Assembly: GCA_963720785.1 (NCBI GenBank)
Contig: CAVRGQ010000001.1
Coordinates: forward strand, 54,682-118,681
Length of the DNA: 64,000 nucleotides
Source of the DNA: CAVRGQ01 sp963720785
GTDB taxonomy: Bacteria > Actinomycetota > Acidimicrobiia > IMCC26256 > DASPTH01
Direction of reading: 5' to 3'
This document shows, one piece after another, positions 44,490 to 53,561 of the stretch. The notes beneath the pieces are model-generated. The model was not told the DNA's origin. It did not search any database and was given only the letters and a program-made list of their open reading frames with translations. Made by a program: the position numbers and the translations under genes. Positions within the stretch are counted from its first letter, which is position 1; each line of letters starts with the position of its first letter.

Positions 44490-45793
44490 ACGAGATCCCG
44501 CGCCGCAAGGTTCTCCAGTGGGGCATCGGTGCTGCCGGTGTCGGTGCGCTCGCCGCGTGCGCGCCGCCCGGGCCCGCGCCCGACCCGGCGACCACCACCA
44601 AGGCGCCGCCGTCGTCGTCGACCACGACGACGAGCAGCACCACCACGACCACGACGACCACCACCACGACGACGACCCCGCCGCCGCCCCCGCCGCCGGC
44701 GAGCGGGCGCTTCCTCGTGGTGATCGACATGGCCGGTGGGCACGACGGCTACTCGATGGCCATCCCCTACACCGACGCGTCGTACTACTCGCGCCGTCCG
44801 ACGGTGTCGGTGCCCGCGAACCAGGTGCTGCCCGTCGCGGGTGGTCTCGGCCTGCACCCCAACCTCGCGAACGTGAAGAACCACCCGCTTGCGCTGGTGC
44901 ACGGCGTCGGCCACCCCACCCCCGACTTCTCGCACTTCGAGATGATCCGGCGCTGGTGGTTCGGTGACACGACCGGCACGGTGTTCCCGCAGTACGGGTT
45001 CCTCGGCCGCATCTGCGACATCATCGCCCAGCCCAACGACGCGGCGACCGGGGTGTCGCTCGGTTGGGGCCCGACGCCCGCGCTGTCGGCCGCGAGCGCG
45101 GTGACGTTGTCGCAGGACCCGTACAGCAACGGCACCTACCCCACCTACGGCGACCCGGGCATGGACGCCGCGTGGTTCGCCGCGCAGCGGGCCATGAGCC
45201 AGGAGGACCGCGCCGAGGCGACGATGATGTTCGCCGGGCGCAACGGCATCCGCACCGCGCTGCACTTCAGCGACCTGATCTCCGCGATCCCGCCGTCGAC
45301 CGTGACCTATCCCGACACCGCCCTCGGCGCGCAACTCGCCGCGACCGTGCGCCTGCTGCGCGCCGATGCGGGCATCCGCGTCGTGCACGTACCGTTCGGG
45401 GCGAGCTTCGACACGCACGAGAACCACCGGGCGACGCACGACGGGATCATGAGTGAGCTCGACGGCGCGCTCAGCGCCTTCCTCACCGAGCTCGAGGGCC
45501 TGGGCCTGAACCAGAAGGTGCTCGTCGCGACGCAGAGCGAGTTCGGCCGGCGCGCCGACCAGAACGAGGCCGGCCTCGACCACGGCACCGCCACGGTCGG
45601 CATGTTCTGCGGTGCGGTGCACCCCGGCGTGTACGGCACCGCGGCGAACTGGAAGACGCTCGACACCAACGGGAACCTCAAGGCCACCGTCACCATGGGC
45701 GAGTACCTCGCGACCATGGCGAACTGGCTCGGCGTGGCTCCCGGCGACGTGCTCTCCGGCGCCCCCGCCCCCCTGGCCGGCGTCACCCTGTAG
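44486..45793 (+). CDS. DUF1501 family exported protein with poly-Thr/Pro linker
   Basis: 435 residues. The N-terminus has twin arginines (IPRRKVLQWGIGAAGVGAL) and a lipobox LAAC at residue 25, so it may be a Tat-exported lipoprotein. A linker of about 17 Thr, some Ser and seven Pro (residues 37-73) leads to the alkaline-phosphatase-like domain: GRFLVVIDMAGGHDGYSM, ALVHGVGHPTPDFSHFE, SFDTHENHRATHDGIM and QSEFGRRADQNEAGLDHGTA, with Asp/His metal ligands. Works with the upstream DUF1800 protein. Confidence 0.9.
   Translation: MNEIPRRKVLQWGIGAAGVGALAACAPPGPAPDPATTTKAPPSSSTTTTSSTTTTTTTTTTTTTPPPPPPPASGRFLVVIDMAGGHDGYSMAIPYTDASYYSRRPTVSVPANQVLPVAGGLGLHPNLANVKNHPLALVHGVGHPTPDFSHFEMIRRWWFGDTTGTVFPQYGFLGRICDIIAQPNDAATGVSLGWGPTPALSAASAVTLSQDPYSNGTYPTYGDPGMDAAWFAAQRAMSQEDRAEATMMFAGRNGIRTALHFSDLISAIPPSTVTYPDTALGAQLAATVRLLRADAGIRVVHVPFGASFDTHENHRATHDGIMSELDGALSAFLTELEGLGLNQKVLVATQSEFGRRADQNEAGLDHGTATVGMFCGAVHPGVYGTAANWKTLDTNGNLKATVTMGEYLATMANWLGVAPGDVLSGAPAPLAGVTL
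44625..44700 (+). repeat. ACC/ACG triplet tract encoding the poly-Thr linker
   Basis: An almost pure run of ACN and then CCN codons within the DUF1501 gene. In-frame length changes would be tolerated, so this is a likely size-polymorphic tract between strains. Confidence 0.8.
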
Positions 45794-45800
45794 CACTTGC

Positions 45801-45815
45801 CCCGCCGCGGGCGGG
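45801..45815 (+). terminator. Short GC hairpin after DUF1501
   Basis: CCCGCC and GGCGGG form a 6-bp stem around GCG in the 38-bp gap before the next gene. No T-run; weak candidate. Confidence 0.3.
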
Positions 45816-45831
45816 TCGGCAGACTCCGCGC

Positions 45832-46498
45832 ATGACGACGACGCAGCAGCACACGACCATCGGGCACGTGGCCATGCACTACCGGCCCGGCGACGAGGCC
45901 CCGGCCCGGCGGCTGTTCGAACTCCTCGGCTGCACACTCGTCGACAACGGACCCGACCCCGGCAACGACGGGTTCTGCTCGATCGTGGTGTCGGGTGACG
46001 ACTGGAACTACGTCGACGACATGCTCTACCTGTCGAAGGCGTCCGCGCAGCAGGTCGCGCTCGACGACGCGGTGGCCGACGCGCTGCACGCGGGTGGCGA
46101 CGACCAGCATCCCGCACTCACCGCGTGGGAGGACCTGCGCGGCGAGTGGCCCGAGACCGCGACGCACGTGGGGATCCGCTTCCGCAGCCTCGACGACGTC
46201 GAGCAGCGCGGTCGCCGCGGTGCAGGCGGCGGGCGCGCCGGGTGGTGAGCTCGAGGGACGGGTGAGCGTGTCGTGGTTCCGCGCCCGCAGGGGCAAGCAG
46301 CCCGACATCGACGCGCGCATGGACGCGTCAGCCGTGTTCGGCGACGACGACCGCAGCGCGTTCTCCGACTACGGCGTGCAGTGCTTCGTGCGCACGAACC
46401 TGTTCGCCGCGGGGCTGCTCACGTTCGGACAGCTCATCGAGCTCGACTACTACTTCGACCCCGCGTTCGCCACGCCGCCCCGCTACGGGAGCGAGTAG
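45832..46498 (+). CDS. VOC-like (glyoxalase-fold) protein, frameshifted
   Basis: About 223 residues. HVAMHYRPGDEAPARRLFEL, LGCTLVDNGPDPGNDGFCSI and THVGIRFRSLDDVEQ look like a vicinal-oxygen-chelate module, followed after the frameshift (46204-46211, CG missing in GCAGCGCGG) by AVAAVQAAGAPGGELEGRVS and VQCFVRTNLFAAGLLTFGQL. ATG 45832 has CAGACT 6 nt upstream. Metal ligands and substrate cannot be assigned. Confidence 0.7.
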
Positions 46499-46514
46499 TC
46501 AGTCGACCGCGGGT

Positions 46515-48288
46515 CTAATCAGCGGCAGGGAGGTCGAGGGCCTTCAGCACCGTGGCGCTGATGCCGGGACCGTCGAGGCCGAGGTTGGCGAGGATGTCGG
46601 CGGGCTTGCCCTGCGCGAGGTACACGTTCGGCGTGCCCAGCACCACCACCGGCGGGCCGGCCTTGCCGACGTCTTCGTTCGCGATCGCGCCGGCGAGCAG
46701 CGCGCCCGCGCCGCCCTCGGCGATGCCGTCCTCGACCGTGACCACGAGCGGGTGGCGGCGCGCGTCGGCGATCATGCCGCGCGTCGGGCGGGAGCACACG
46801 CACGTCGTAGATGGTGGCGTGCACGCCGCGGGCGAGCAGCAACGCCGCGGCCTCCTCGGCCGCCGCGACCATCTTGCCGACGGCGAGGAAGCAGACGTCC
46901 TCGCCCTCCTGGATCTTGCGGGCGTTGCGGCCGCTGCCGGTGCCACCGGCGTCGACGTGACGCGCCGGGGTCTTCGACCAGCGCAGCGCGACCGGGCCGT
47001 TGGTGGTTCGCAGCGCCTCGTCGAGCATCACCCGGACCTCCTCGTAGGAGGACGGGGCGAAGATCGTCATGCCCGGCACCTTGGTGAGCAGCGCCATGTC
47101 GTAGAGGCCGTGGTGGCTCGGGCCGTCGTCGCCGGTGATGCCGGCGCGGTCGAGGCAGAACACGACGGGCGCGCCGTGCAGGCCGACGTCGTAGAGCACC
47201 TGGTCCCACGCACGCGACAGGAAGGTGGAGTACAGCGCGACGACCGGGCGCAAGCCCTTGAGCGCCATGCCGGCGGCCGAGGCGACCGCGTGCTGCTCGG
47301 CGATGCCGACGTCGAGGCAGCGGTCGGGGAAGCGCTCCGCGAACGCGAGCAGTCCGGTGGACCCGGGCATGCCCGCGGTGATCGCGACGATCTCGGGTCG
47401 CTCGGCCGCGAGGTCGAGCAGCGCGTCGCCGAAGGCCGCGGTGTACGACACCTTCTTCTCGCCGAGCGGTACGCCCGTCTCGGGGTCGAAGGCGCCGACG
47501 TCGTGGAGACGCTTCTCCTCGTCGGTCTCCGCGGGCTCGTAGCCCTCGCCCTTGCGGGTGATCACGTGCACGACGACGGGGCCGTCGGCCGCCGCGGCGT
47601 CGCGCAGCACCGGCTCGAGCGCGGCGATGTCGTGGCCGTCGATCGGGCCGACGTACCCGAGGCCGAGCGCCCGGAAGAATCCCGTCAGGTCGCGGCCGGG
47701 ATCGTGGCCCGGCCCGGTGGCCGAGAGGTGCGACACCGTGGGCGCGTAGGTGCGGCCGTTGTCGTTGAGGACGATGACCGCGCGCCGGCCGGCGAAGCCG
47801 AAGTTGTTCAGGCCCTCATAGGCCATGCCGCCGGTGAGGGCGCCGTCGCCGATGACCGCGACGACCGTCTCCTCGGAGTGCTGGGCGTCACGGGCGACGG
47901 CGAGGCCGAAGGCGTAGCTGACCGCGGTGGACGCGTGGCTGTTCTCCACGAGGTCGTGCTCCGACTCGGCCCGGTTGGGGTAGCCGGAGAGGCCGCCACC
48001 CTGGCGCAGACGGGCGAAGCCCTCGCGCCGGCCGGTGACGAGCTTGTGGACGTAGGCCTGGTGGCCGGTGTCCCACACGATGGTGTCGCGGGGCGAGTCG
48101 AACACCCGGTGGAGGGCGAGGGTGAGCTCGACCGCACCGAGGTTGGAGCCGAGGTGCCCGCCGCTGACCGACACCGCCTCGATCAGGAACTGACGGATTT
48201 CTTCCGCGAGCGCGGCGAGTTCGTCGGCCTGCAGCCGCCGGAGATCTTCAGGACCTTCGATCGCGTCGAGCAGCAAGGAGTCCGCCAT
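46515..48288 (-). CDS. dxs: 1-deoxy-D-xylulose-5-phosphate synthase, frameshifted
   Basis: First enzyme of the DXP/MEP isoprenoid pathway: pyruvate + glyceraldehyde-3-phosphate to DXP, using thiamine diphosphate. About 592 residues. GGHLGSNLGAVELTLALH, VWDTGHQAYVHK, ThDP site GDGALTGGMAYEGLNN, DVGIAEQHAVASAAGMA and DRAGITGDDGPSHHGLYD are all present. The frame changes at 46773-46786 (CG missing in CCGCGCGTC), joining VLPPDARGMIADARRHPLVV. The start ATG 48288 overlaps the GT87 gene by 41 bp. Confidence 0.95.
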
Positions 48289-49588
48289 GGGGGCTGAGGG
48301 ATCTGGCCGTGATCGTAGCGGGCACCGGTTCGGGACGCCGGAGCACGACGGGCGTTTCGCGCCGGTCCAGCGGGGCCTCCCGCCGCACCGGATCGCGGCT
48401 CCGTTGGCGCCCGATTTCCACGATCCGCGCGATGACGACCACGAGGAGCGCGAGCAGGACGCCGTTGCGCACCAGGACGACCACGGCAGGGAACGACTGA
48501 CCGCCGTTGAGCTCCTTGACCAGATCGAGGCCCAGCGTGCTGAGGAAGGCGGCGCCGGCCGTCAGCCAGGTGACCGCCCGCTCGCCACCGGCCCAGGCGA
48601 TCGCCGCGAACGGCAGCAGCCAGGACACGTACTGGGGCGAGAGGATGGTGGCGGTCACGAGGAGCGCGGTCACCGCACCGAGGGGCGCGAGGCCGTCGAG
48701 CACGCGGTCCTCGGTCGAGCGGCTGCGGACCGCGAGCCACCAGACCACGCCCACCAACACGAGGCCGAGGACCGGCAGGCCGAGGCGGGCGAAGTCGGGG
48801 ACGATCCCGGCGCGCATCGCCCCCTGCTCCATGCGGGCGGGGGCGCGCCCGAAGCTGTGCACGAGCGAGCCGATGGTGCTCTCGATCTGCCAGCCGTCGG
48901 CGCCGCGGAAGGTGAGGACCTGCTCGGGCCCGGCGGTGCCGGTGAGCGCGACCCACAGGGCGAGGCCCGCCGCGCCCACGAGCGCGAACGCGGCCAGGCC
49001 CCGACGGCGCCCCCTCGCCAGGAGTCGAGGCGCGAGCACCACCGGCCACAGCTTGGCGAAGCACGCCACCGCGAGGCCGGCGCCGCCGGCGATCGAGTGG
49101 CGCCGCTTCACCAGCGCGAGAGCCGCCACCGCGAGCAGCACCGAGAGCAGGTCGAGGCGCAGGTAGAGGAACGGGTACCAGAGGAAGGCGAGGCCCAGCA
49201 GCAGGTAGGCGACCGCCGCCCGCCGTCCCCACGCCCAACCCACGACCGCGGCGATGGCGACGTCGAGCACGAGTTGGCTCCACATCAGGTTCACGACCGA
49301 CTCACGCACGTTGTGCCCGTTCAGCGCGTCGATGGCGGCGAGGGTGAGCGGCGGGTACTCCACCTCGAAGTCGCGGTAGGGCACGCCCTTGCGGGTGGCG
49401 ATGCGGTGGTAGCGGCGCACGTCGCCGGGGAGCACCGTTGCGTGGTCACGGATGGCGTGGCTCGTGCGGTGCGTGATCCGGGGGCCGGCCGCGGTGGCCC
49501 GGGAGTCGAGCGCCACCACCACCACGACGACGCGGACCAGCACCAGGGCGACCACCAGCCCGGCCGTCCACCGTCCCGCACGCGTCAT
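48248..49588 (-). CDS. GT87 / DUF2029-type polyprenyl-phosphate-dependent mannosyltransferase-like protein
   Basis: 446 residues with about 10 membrane segments. Family features: an N-terminal segment (TAGLVVALVLVRVVVVVVAL), the first-loop Asp in PGDVRRYHRIATRKGVPYRD followed by FEVEYPPLT, and WYPFLYLRLDLLSVLLAVAA, AKLWPVVLAPRLLARG, then ILSPQYVSWLLPF. The Y-x-x-F-x-x-E-Y-P-P motif is characteristic. Such enzymes add mannose to cell-envelope glycolipids. It overlaps the dxs start, linking envelope glycan assembly with the isoprenoid carrier pathway. Confidence 0.85.
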   Translation of the reverse strand: MTRAGRWTAGLVVALVLVRVVVVVVALDSRATAAGPRITHRTSHAIRDHATVLPGDVRRYHRIATRKGVPYRDFEVEYPPLTLAAIDALNGHNVRESVVNLMWSQLVLDVAIAAVVGWAWGRRAAVAYLLLGLAFLWYPFLYLRLDLLSVLLAVAALALVKRRHSIAGGAGLAVACFAKLWPVVLAPRLLARGRRRGLAAFALVGAAGLALWVALTGTAGPEQVLTFRGADGWQIESTIGSLVHSFGRAPARMEQGAMRAGIVPDFARLGLPVLGLVLVGVVWWLAVRSRSTEDRVLDGLAPLGAVTALLVTATILSPQYVSWLLPFAAIAWAGGERAVTWLTAGAAFLSTLGLDLVKELNGGQSFPAVVVLVRNGVLLALLVVVIARIVEIGRQRSRDPVRREAPLDRRETPVVLRRPEPVPATITARSLSPHGGLLAARRDRRS

Positions 49589-49679
49589 CCCGTGCTGTCT
49601 ACGGCGACGCCGGTGAGAGGCCGATGAGACGGCACCGGCCCGGCCGTTTCCCGGGGGCCGAGTCCGGGCAAACGAAGAC

Positions 49680-50726
49680 ATGCGGATCGTGGTGCTCGGC
49701 GCGACGGGGAACGTGGGCAAGGCCCTGGTGGAGCGGCTCGTGGCCGACCCGGCCGGGCACGAGGTGGTGGGCGTGGCCCGGCGCGCGCCCGGCGACGACT
49801 GGCCCGCCGAGTTCCACGCGGCCGACATCCGCACCGACGACCTCACCGGCGTGCTGCACCGCGCCGACGCGGTCGTGCACCTCGCCTGGTTCTTCCAACC
49901 GACCCACGACCCGGCCGTCACCTGGGAGAACAACGTGGTCGGGACGGAGCGCGTGCTCGCCGCGGTCGCGGCCGCGGCGGTGCCGTCGGTGATGGTGGCG
50001 TCGTCGCTCGCCGCGTACTCGCCCCGCCCGGCCGACGGGCACCGCGTCGACGAGCTGTGGCCCACGCACTCCACCCCCACCGCCGCGTACGGCCGCGAGA
50101 AGGCCTACGTGGAGCGGCTGCTCGATCGTTTCGAGGCGGAGTGGCCGACGGTGCGCGTCGTGCGCATGCGCCCCACGTTCATGTTCCGCCGCTCGGCCGC
50201 CACCGAGCAACGGCGCATCTTCGCCGGCCCCTTCGTCCCGCGGATGCTGGTGGGGCACCTGCCGCGGCTCCCTTATCCGCGCGGCTACGAGTTCCAGGCC
50301 TTGCACACCGAGGACGCGGCCGAGGCCTTCGCGCGTGCGCTCACCAGCAACGTGCGTGGCGCGTTCAACCTCGCGGCCGAGCCGGTGATCGACGGTGCGC
50401 GCCTCGCCGAGATCTTCGACACCCAACTGCTGGAGCTGCCACCGCGCGTGGTGCGGAGCGCGCTCGCGACCGCATGGCACCTGCGGCTCGGTCCCGCCGA
50501 GCCCGCGTTGTTCGACCTCGTGTGCCGACTCCCGCTGCTCGACACGACCCGCGCCCACGACGAGCTCGGGTGGACCCCCGTCCGGCGCGGCACCGAGGCC
50601 GTCGCCGAGTTCTTCGCGGGGGTGCGCAGCGGCGTGGGCGACGCCACCGTGCCCCTCGCGCGCGACGGGATCGTCACCCGCGTCGAGGAGGTCGCCGCCG
50701 GCGTCGGTGGCCGCGCCCTCGGCTGA
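49680..50726 (+). CDS. NAD-dependent epimerase/dehydratase-like SDR
   Basis: 348 residues. Rossmann motif GATGNVG at residues 8-14, VVHLAWFFQPTHDPAVTWEN, SSLAAYSPRP, the active site pair YGREK, and VVRMRPTFMF. The FNLAAEPVIDG block and C-terminal LGWTPVRRGTEAVAEFFAG are typical of atypical extended SDRs in actinobacteria. Complete and in one frame. Substrate unknown. Confidence 0.85.
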   Translation: MRIVVLGATGNVGKALVERLVADPAGHEVVGVARRAPGDDWPAEFHAADIRTDDLTGVLHRADAVVHLAWFFQPTHDPAVTWENNVVGTERVLAAVAAAAVPSVMVASSLAAYSPRPADGHRVDELWPTHSTPTAAYGREKAYVERLLDRFEAEWPTVRVVRMRPTFMFRRSAATEQRRIFAGPFVPRMLVGHLPRLPYPRGYEFQALHTEDAAEAFARALTSNVRGAFNLAAEPVIDGARLAEIFDTQLLELPPRVVRSALATAWHLRLGPAEPALFDLVCRLPLLDTTRAHDELGWTPVRRGTEAVAEFFAGVRSGVGDATVPLARDGIVTRVEEVAAGVGGRALG

Positions 50727-50730
50727 TCCC

Positions 50731-50779
50731 GAACCGGCGTCAATCCCTGCCCACTATGGGCTCGGATTGACGCCGGTTC
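50731..50779. terminator. Large perfect inverted repeat after the SDR gene
   Basis: GAACCGGCGTCAATCC (50731-50746) is exactly complementary to 50764-50779. The loop holds a second small stem GCCC/GGGC. The 16-bp arms lie 4 bp after the stop and end 21 bp before the CoA-transferase start, so the structure could act as a terminator, as an operator, or as an extragenic palindrome family. Confidence 0.6.
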
Positions 50780-50800
50780 GTGATATGCCAGGATGCCGCC

Positions 50801-53110
50801 GTGCCAGAAACTGCGCCCGCGCTCGCTCCCGTCCTCGAAGGCCTCACCGTGCTCGACCTCACCGAGGGGAGCGCGGGGCCGGTGGCCACGATGCTGCTCG
50901 CCGACCACGGCGCCGACGTGGTGAAGGTCGAGCGCCCGGGCGGCGACCCGTTCCGGTCGGCCGCGGCGTACACGGTGTGGAACCGCAGCAAGCGCAGCGT
51001 GGTGCTCGACCTGCGCGACCCCGACGACCGCGCCACGCTCGCGGCGCTCGCGGCGGGCGCCGACGTGGTGATCGACAGCTTCGCCCCGGCCACCGCCACG
51101 GCACTGGGCTACGACCCCGCCGCGCTGCGCGCCGCCAACCCTCGCCTCGTCACGTGCTCGATCACCGGGTACGGATCCGAGGGCGAGTGGCGCGACCGAC
51201 CCGGGTGGGACCTGCTCGTGCAGGCCGCGTCGGGCATGCAGTGGGAGCAGATCGGCAACCGCGACGGGCCGATCTACCTCCACGCGCCGCTGCCGAGCAT
51301 GGGCGCGGCCCTGCTCGCGGTGAGCGGCATCACCGCGGCATTGGTGGAGCGCGCACACTCGGGGGCGGGCCAGCACGTCGACACCTCACTCATGCAGGGC
51401 GCGCTGCTCTGGATGACGCAGATCTGGACGCGCGCCGACCGGCCCACCCCGGAGCTCGAGCGCATGTGGGGCGACCGCGCGCCCGGGCCGACGCCCAACT
51501 TCGAGGCCGGCGACGGCAAGTGGTTCCACCCGATGCCGATGGCGATCCAACTCGCGTGCGACCACGTGGGTCACACGCTCGCCGGCCCGGAGGGCTTCGC
51601 CTCCATGTACGGCGACGCCGAGGTGAAGCGCGAGCGCCACGCCGCGCTCCAGGAGCTGTACCTCGAGGCGCCGATGCAGGAGTGGGTGGACCTCATGCAG
51701 GCCCACATGGAACCCGCGCAACCGGTACTCCCCGTCGAGGAGGGCCTGCACCACTTCCAGGTCGAGCACAACCGAGCGGCCGTCGACGTGGAGCACCCCG
51801 GTGTGGGCACGGTGCGCCAGGTGGGTGAGGTCGTGCACCTGTCCGAGCACCGCATGCGTCGGCCGGTCGCGCCCGTGCCGGCGGGCCACGACACCGACGC
51901 CGTCGTTGCTTCGCTCACCGAGCGTGCGGCCGCCGACGAACCGGCGCACGAGGTCGCGAACGGCGCGGCGAAGCGCGGCCCGCTCGCGGGAGTTCGCGTG
52001 CTCGACTTCCCGCTCGCGCTCGCGGGACCGTTCGCCACGATGATCCTCGCCGACCTCGGCGCCGACGTCATCGGCGTGCACAACCTCGCGTGGGGTCCCG
52101 GCTCCCCCGTCGACATCACCTACGCAGCCGGTCACCGGGGCAAGCGCAGCATCGCCATCGACATGAAGCACCCCGAGGGACGCGCCGTCGCGCAGGAACT
52201 CATCCGCCATGCCGACGTGGTGCACAACAACATGCGCACCGGCGTGTCGGACCGACTGGGGTTCGGTCCCGCCGACGTGCACGCGCTCAACCCGCGCGCG
52301 ATCTCGTCGCACCTCACGGCGTACGGGAGCAGCGGGCCGTTGGGATCGTGGCCCGGCGTCGACCAGATGGGCCAGGCGCTGAGCGGGCTCGAGTACGACC
52401 TCGGCGGCACCCGCGAGGGCGGCGCGCCCAACTGGTACCGCTACGGCATGTGCGACGCGACGAGCGGGATGCTCGCGGTGATCGGCATCGTCGAGGCGCT
52501 GCTCGACCGCGAGCGCACGGGACGCGGCCAGGACGTCGAGTCGTGCATCCTTGACGCGGGCGTGCTGCTGTCGTCCGACGGGTTCGACGGTCCCGACTCG
52601 TTGGCGCGCCGCGCCTCGGCGGACGCGCGCCAGACCGGCATCGGTCCGCGCTATCGCCTCTACGAGACCGCGCACGACTGGCTCGCGGTGGTCGCGCCGA
52701 CTGACGGTCACTGGGCCGCGCTCTGCGACGTCCTCGGCGTTTCGGCCGCCGCACCCGACGACGAGCTGGTCGCCGAACTCGAGCGCGCCTTCCTCACCGC
52801 GAAGGCCGACGACTGGCACGCGCGTCTCGACGCACGCGGTGTGCCGTGCGAGGTTTCACGCGAGGACCGCGGGTGGACGTGGTACGACGATCCGGAGGCG
52901 CAGGCGCGGGCCTGGGTGGTCGACTACCCGCACGCGGTGTGGGGTCGGCTACAGCAGCCGGGCCGGTTCGTGGGGTTCTCGCGTGACGAGATCACCCCCG
53001 ACACCCCGCCGCCGCTGGTCGGCGAGCACACCGTCGAGATCCTCGAGGAGATCGGCTACGACCGCGCCCGCATCGACGCACTGCGCGCCGCGGGCGCCAT
53101 CGGCTGGTAA
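50801..53110 (+). CDS. Double-domain type III (CaiB/BaiF) CoA-transferase
   Basis: 769 residues made of two tandem CoA-transferase family III domains. Domain 1 (about 1-385): GLTVLDLTEGSAGPVATMLL, ADHGADVVKVERPGGDP, and GAGQHVDTSLMQG with the catalytic Asp. Domain 2 (about 405-769): GVRVLDFPLALAGPFATMIL, YAAGHRGKRSIAIDM, and GRGQDVESC, where Glu stands in the Asp position. Fused forms suggest an intramolecular dimer with one active half. GTG 50801 has CAGGAT 6 nt upstream. Substrate acyl group unknown. Confidence 0.9.
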   Translation: MPETAPALAPVLEGLTVLDLTEGSAGPVATMLLADHGADVVKVERPGGDPFRSAAAYTVWNRSKRSVVLDLRDPDDRATLAALAAGADVVIDSFAPATATALGYDPAALRAANPRLVTCSITGYGSEGEWRDRPGWDLLVQAASGMQWEQIGNRDGPIYLHAPLPSMGAALLAVSGITAALVERAHSGAGQHVDTSLMQGALLWMTQIWTRADRPTPELERMWGDRAPGPTPNFEAGDGKWFHPMPMAIQLACDHVGHTLAGPEGFASMYGDAEVKRERHAALQELYLEAPMQEWVDLMQAHMEPAQPVLPVEEGLHHFQVEHNRAAVDVEHPGVGTVRQVGEVVHLSEHRMRRPVAPVPAGHDTDAVVASLTERAAADEPAHEVANGAAKRGPLAGVRVLDFPLALAGPFATMILADLGADVIGVHNLAWGPGSPVDITYAAGHRGKRSIAIDMKHPEGRAVAQELIRHADVVHNNMRTGVSDRLGFGPADVHALNPRAISSHLTAYGSSGPLGSWPGVDQMGQALSGLEYDLGGTREGGAPNWYRYGMCDATSGMLAVIGIVEALLDRERTGRGQDVESCILDAGVLLSSDGFDGPDSLARRASADARQTGIGPRYRLYETAHDWLAVVAPTDGHWAALCDVLGVSAAAPDDELVAELERAFLTAKADDWHARLDARGVPCEVSREDRGWTWYDDPEAQARAWVVDYPHAVWGRLQQPGRFVGFSRDEITPDTPPPLVGEHTVEILEEIGYDRARIDALRAAGAIGW

Positions 53111-53527
53111 CTACCAGGAGCCGTGGGGGGCGGCGAACTCGATGGAGATGCCGTCGGGGTCGATCAGCTGCAACGACGGGCGGCCGAGCTCGTCGACCAC
53201 TCCCCCGTGCTCGACGCCCCGGGCGGTGAGCTCCTCGGCCCAGGCCTGCAATGTGGCGGCGTCGGCCATCGCGAACGCGAGGTGGTCGAGCGGCACCCGG
53301 GACAGGGCCGCGACCCCCTCACCCCGTTGGCTGAGCACGATCGCCACGTCGGCACCCTTGTGGAACAGCGCGACGAAGTCGTCGTCGGGACCGCCGCCGG
53401 CGAAGCGCCGCATTCCGAGCACCGTCTCGTACCAGGTGCGGCTGGCGGCGACGTCGGTCACCGCCAATTGGAGGTGGGACACGCCGGAGATCGGAGCGGG
53501 CGACGGGCGGGGCTCGGGTTCGGTCAC
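53111..53527 (-). CDS. VOC / glyoxalase-bleomycin-resistance family protein
   Basis: 138 residues: ISGVSHLQLAVTDVAASRTW, YETVLGMRRFAG, LDHLAFAMADAATLQAWAEE, and C-terminal LQLIDPDGISIEFAAPHG. The conserved His/Gln and Glu metal positions (HLQLAV, HLAFAM, IEF) are present. GTG 53527 has GAGGAT 6 nt upstream (53534-53539). Overlapping-promoter neighbourhood with the divergent nitroreductase, 34 bp away. Confidence 0.87.
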   Translation of the reverse strand: MTEPEPRPSPAPISGVSHLQLAVTDVAASRTWYETVLGMRRFAGGGPDDDFVALFHKGADVAIVLSQRGEGVAALSRVPLDHLAFAMADAATLQAWAEELTARGVEHGGVVDELGRPSLQLIDPDGISIEFAAPHGSW

Positions 53528-53561
53528 CCAGTGATCCTCGCACCTCGCTAGGGTGCGCGCC

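Noticed and set aside
43946..48297. Very long open frames on the strand opposite DUF1800/DUF1501 and dxs (over 500 codons each)
   Set aside because: They are antisense shadows typical of high-GC DNA: Arg/Ala/Gly/His-rich, no family motifs, while the other strand encodes clear enzymes.
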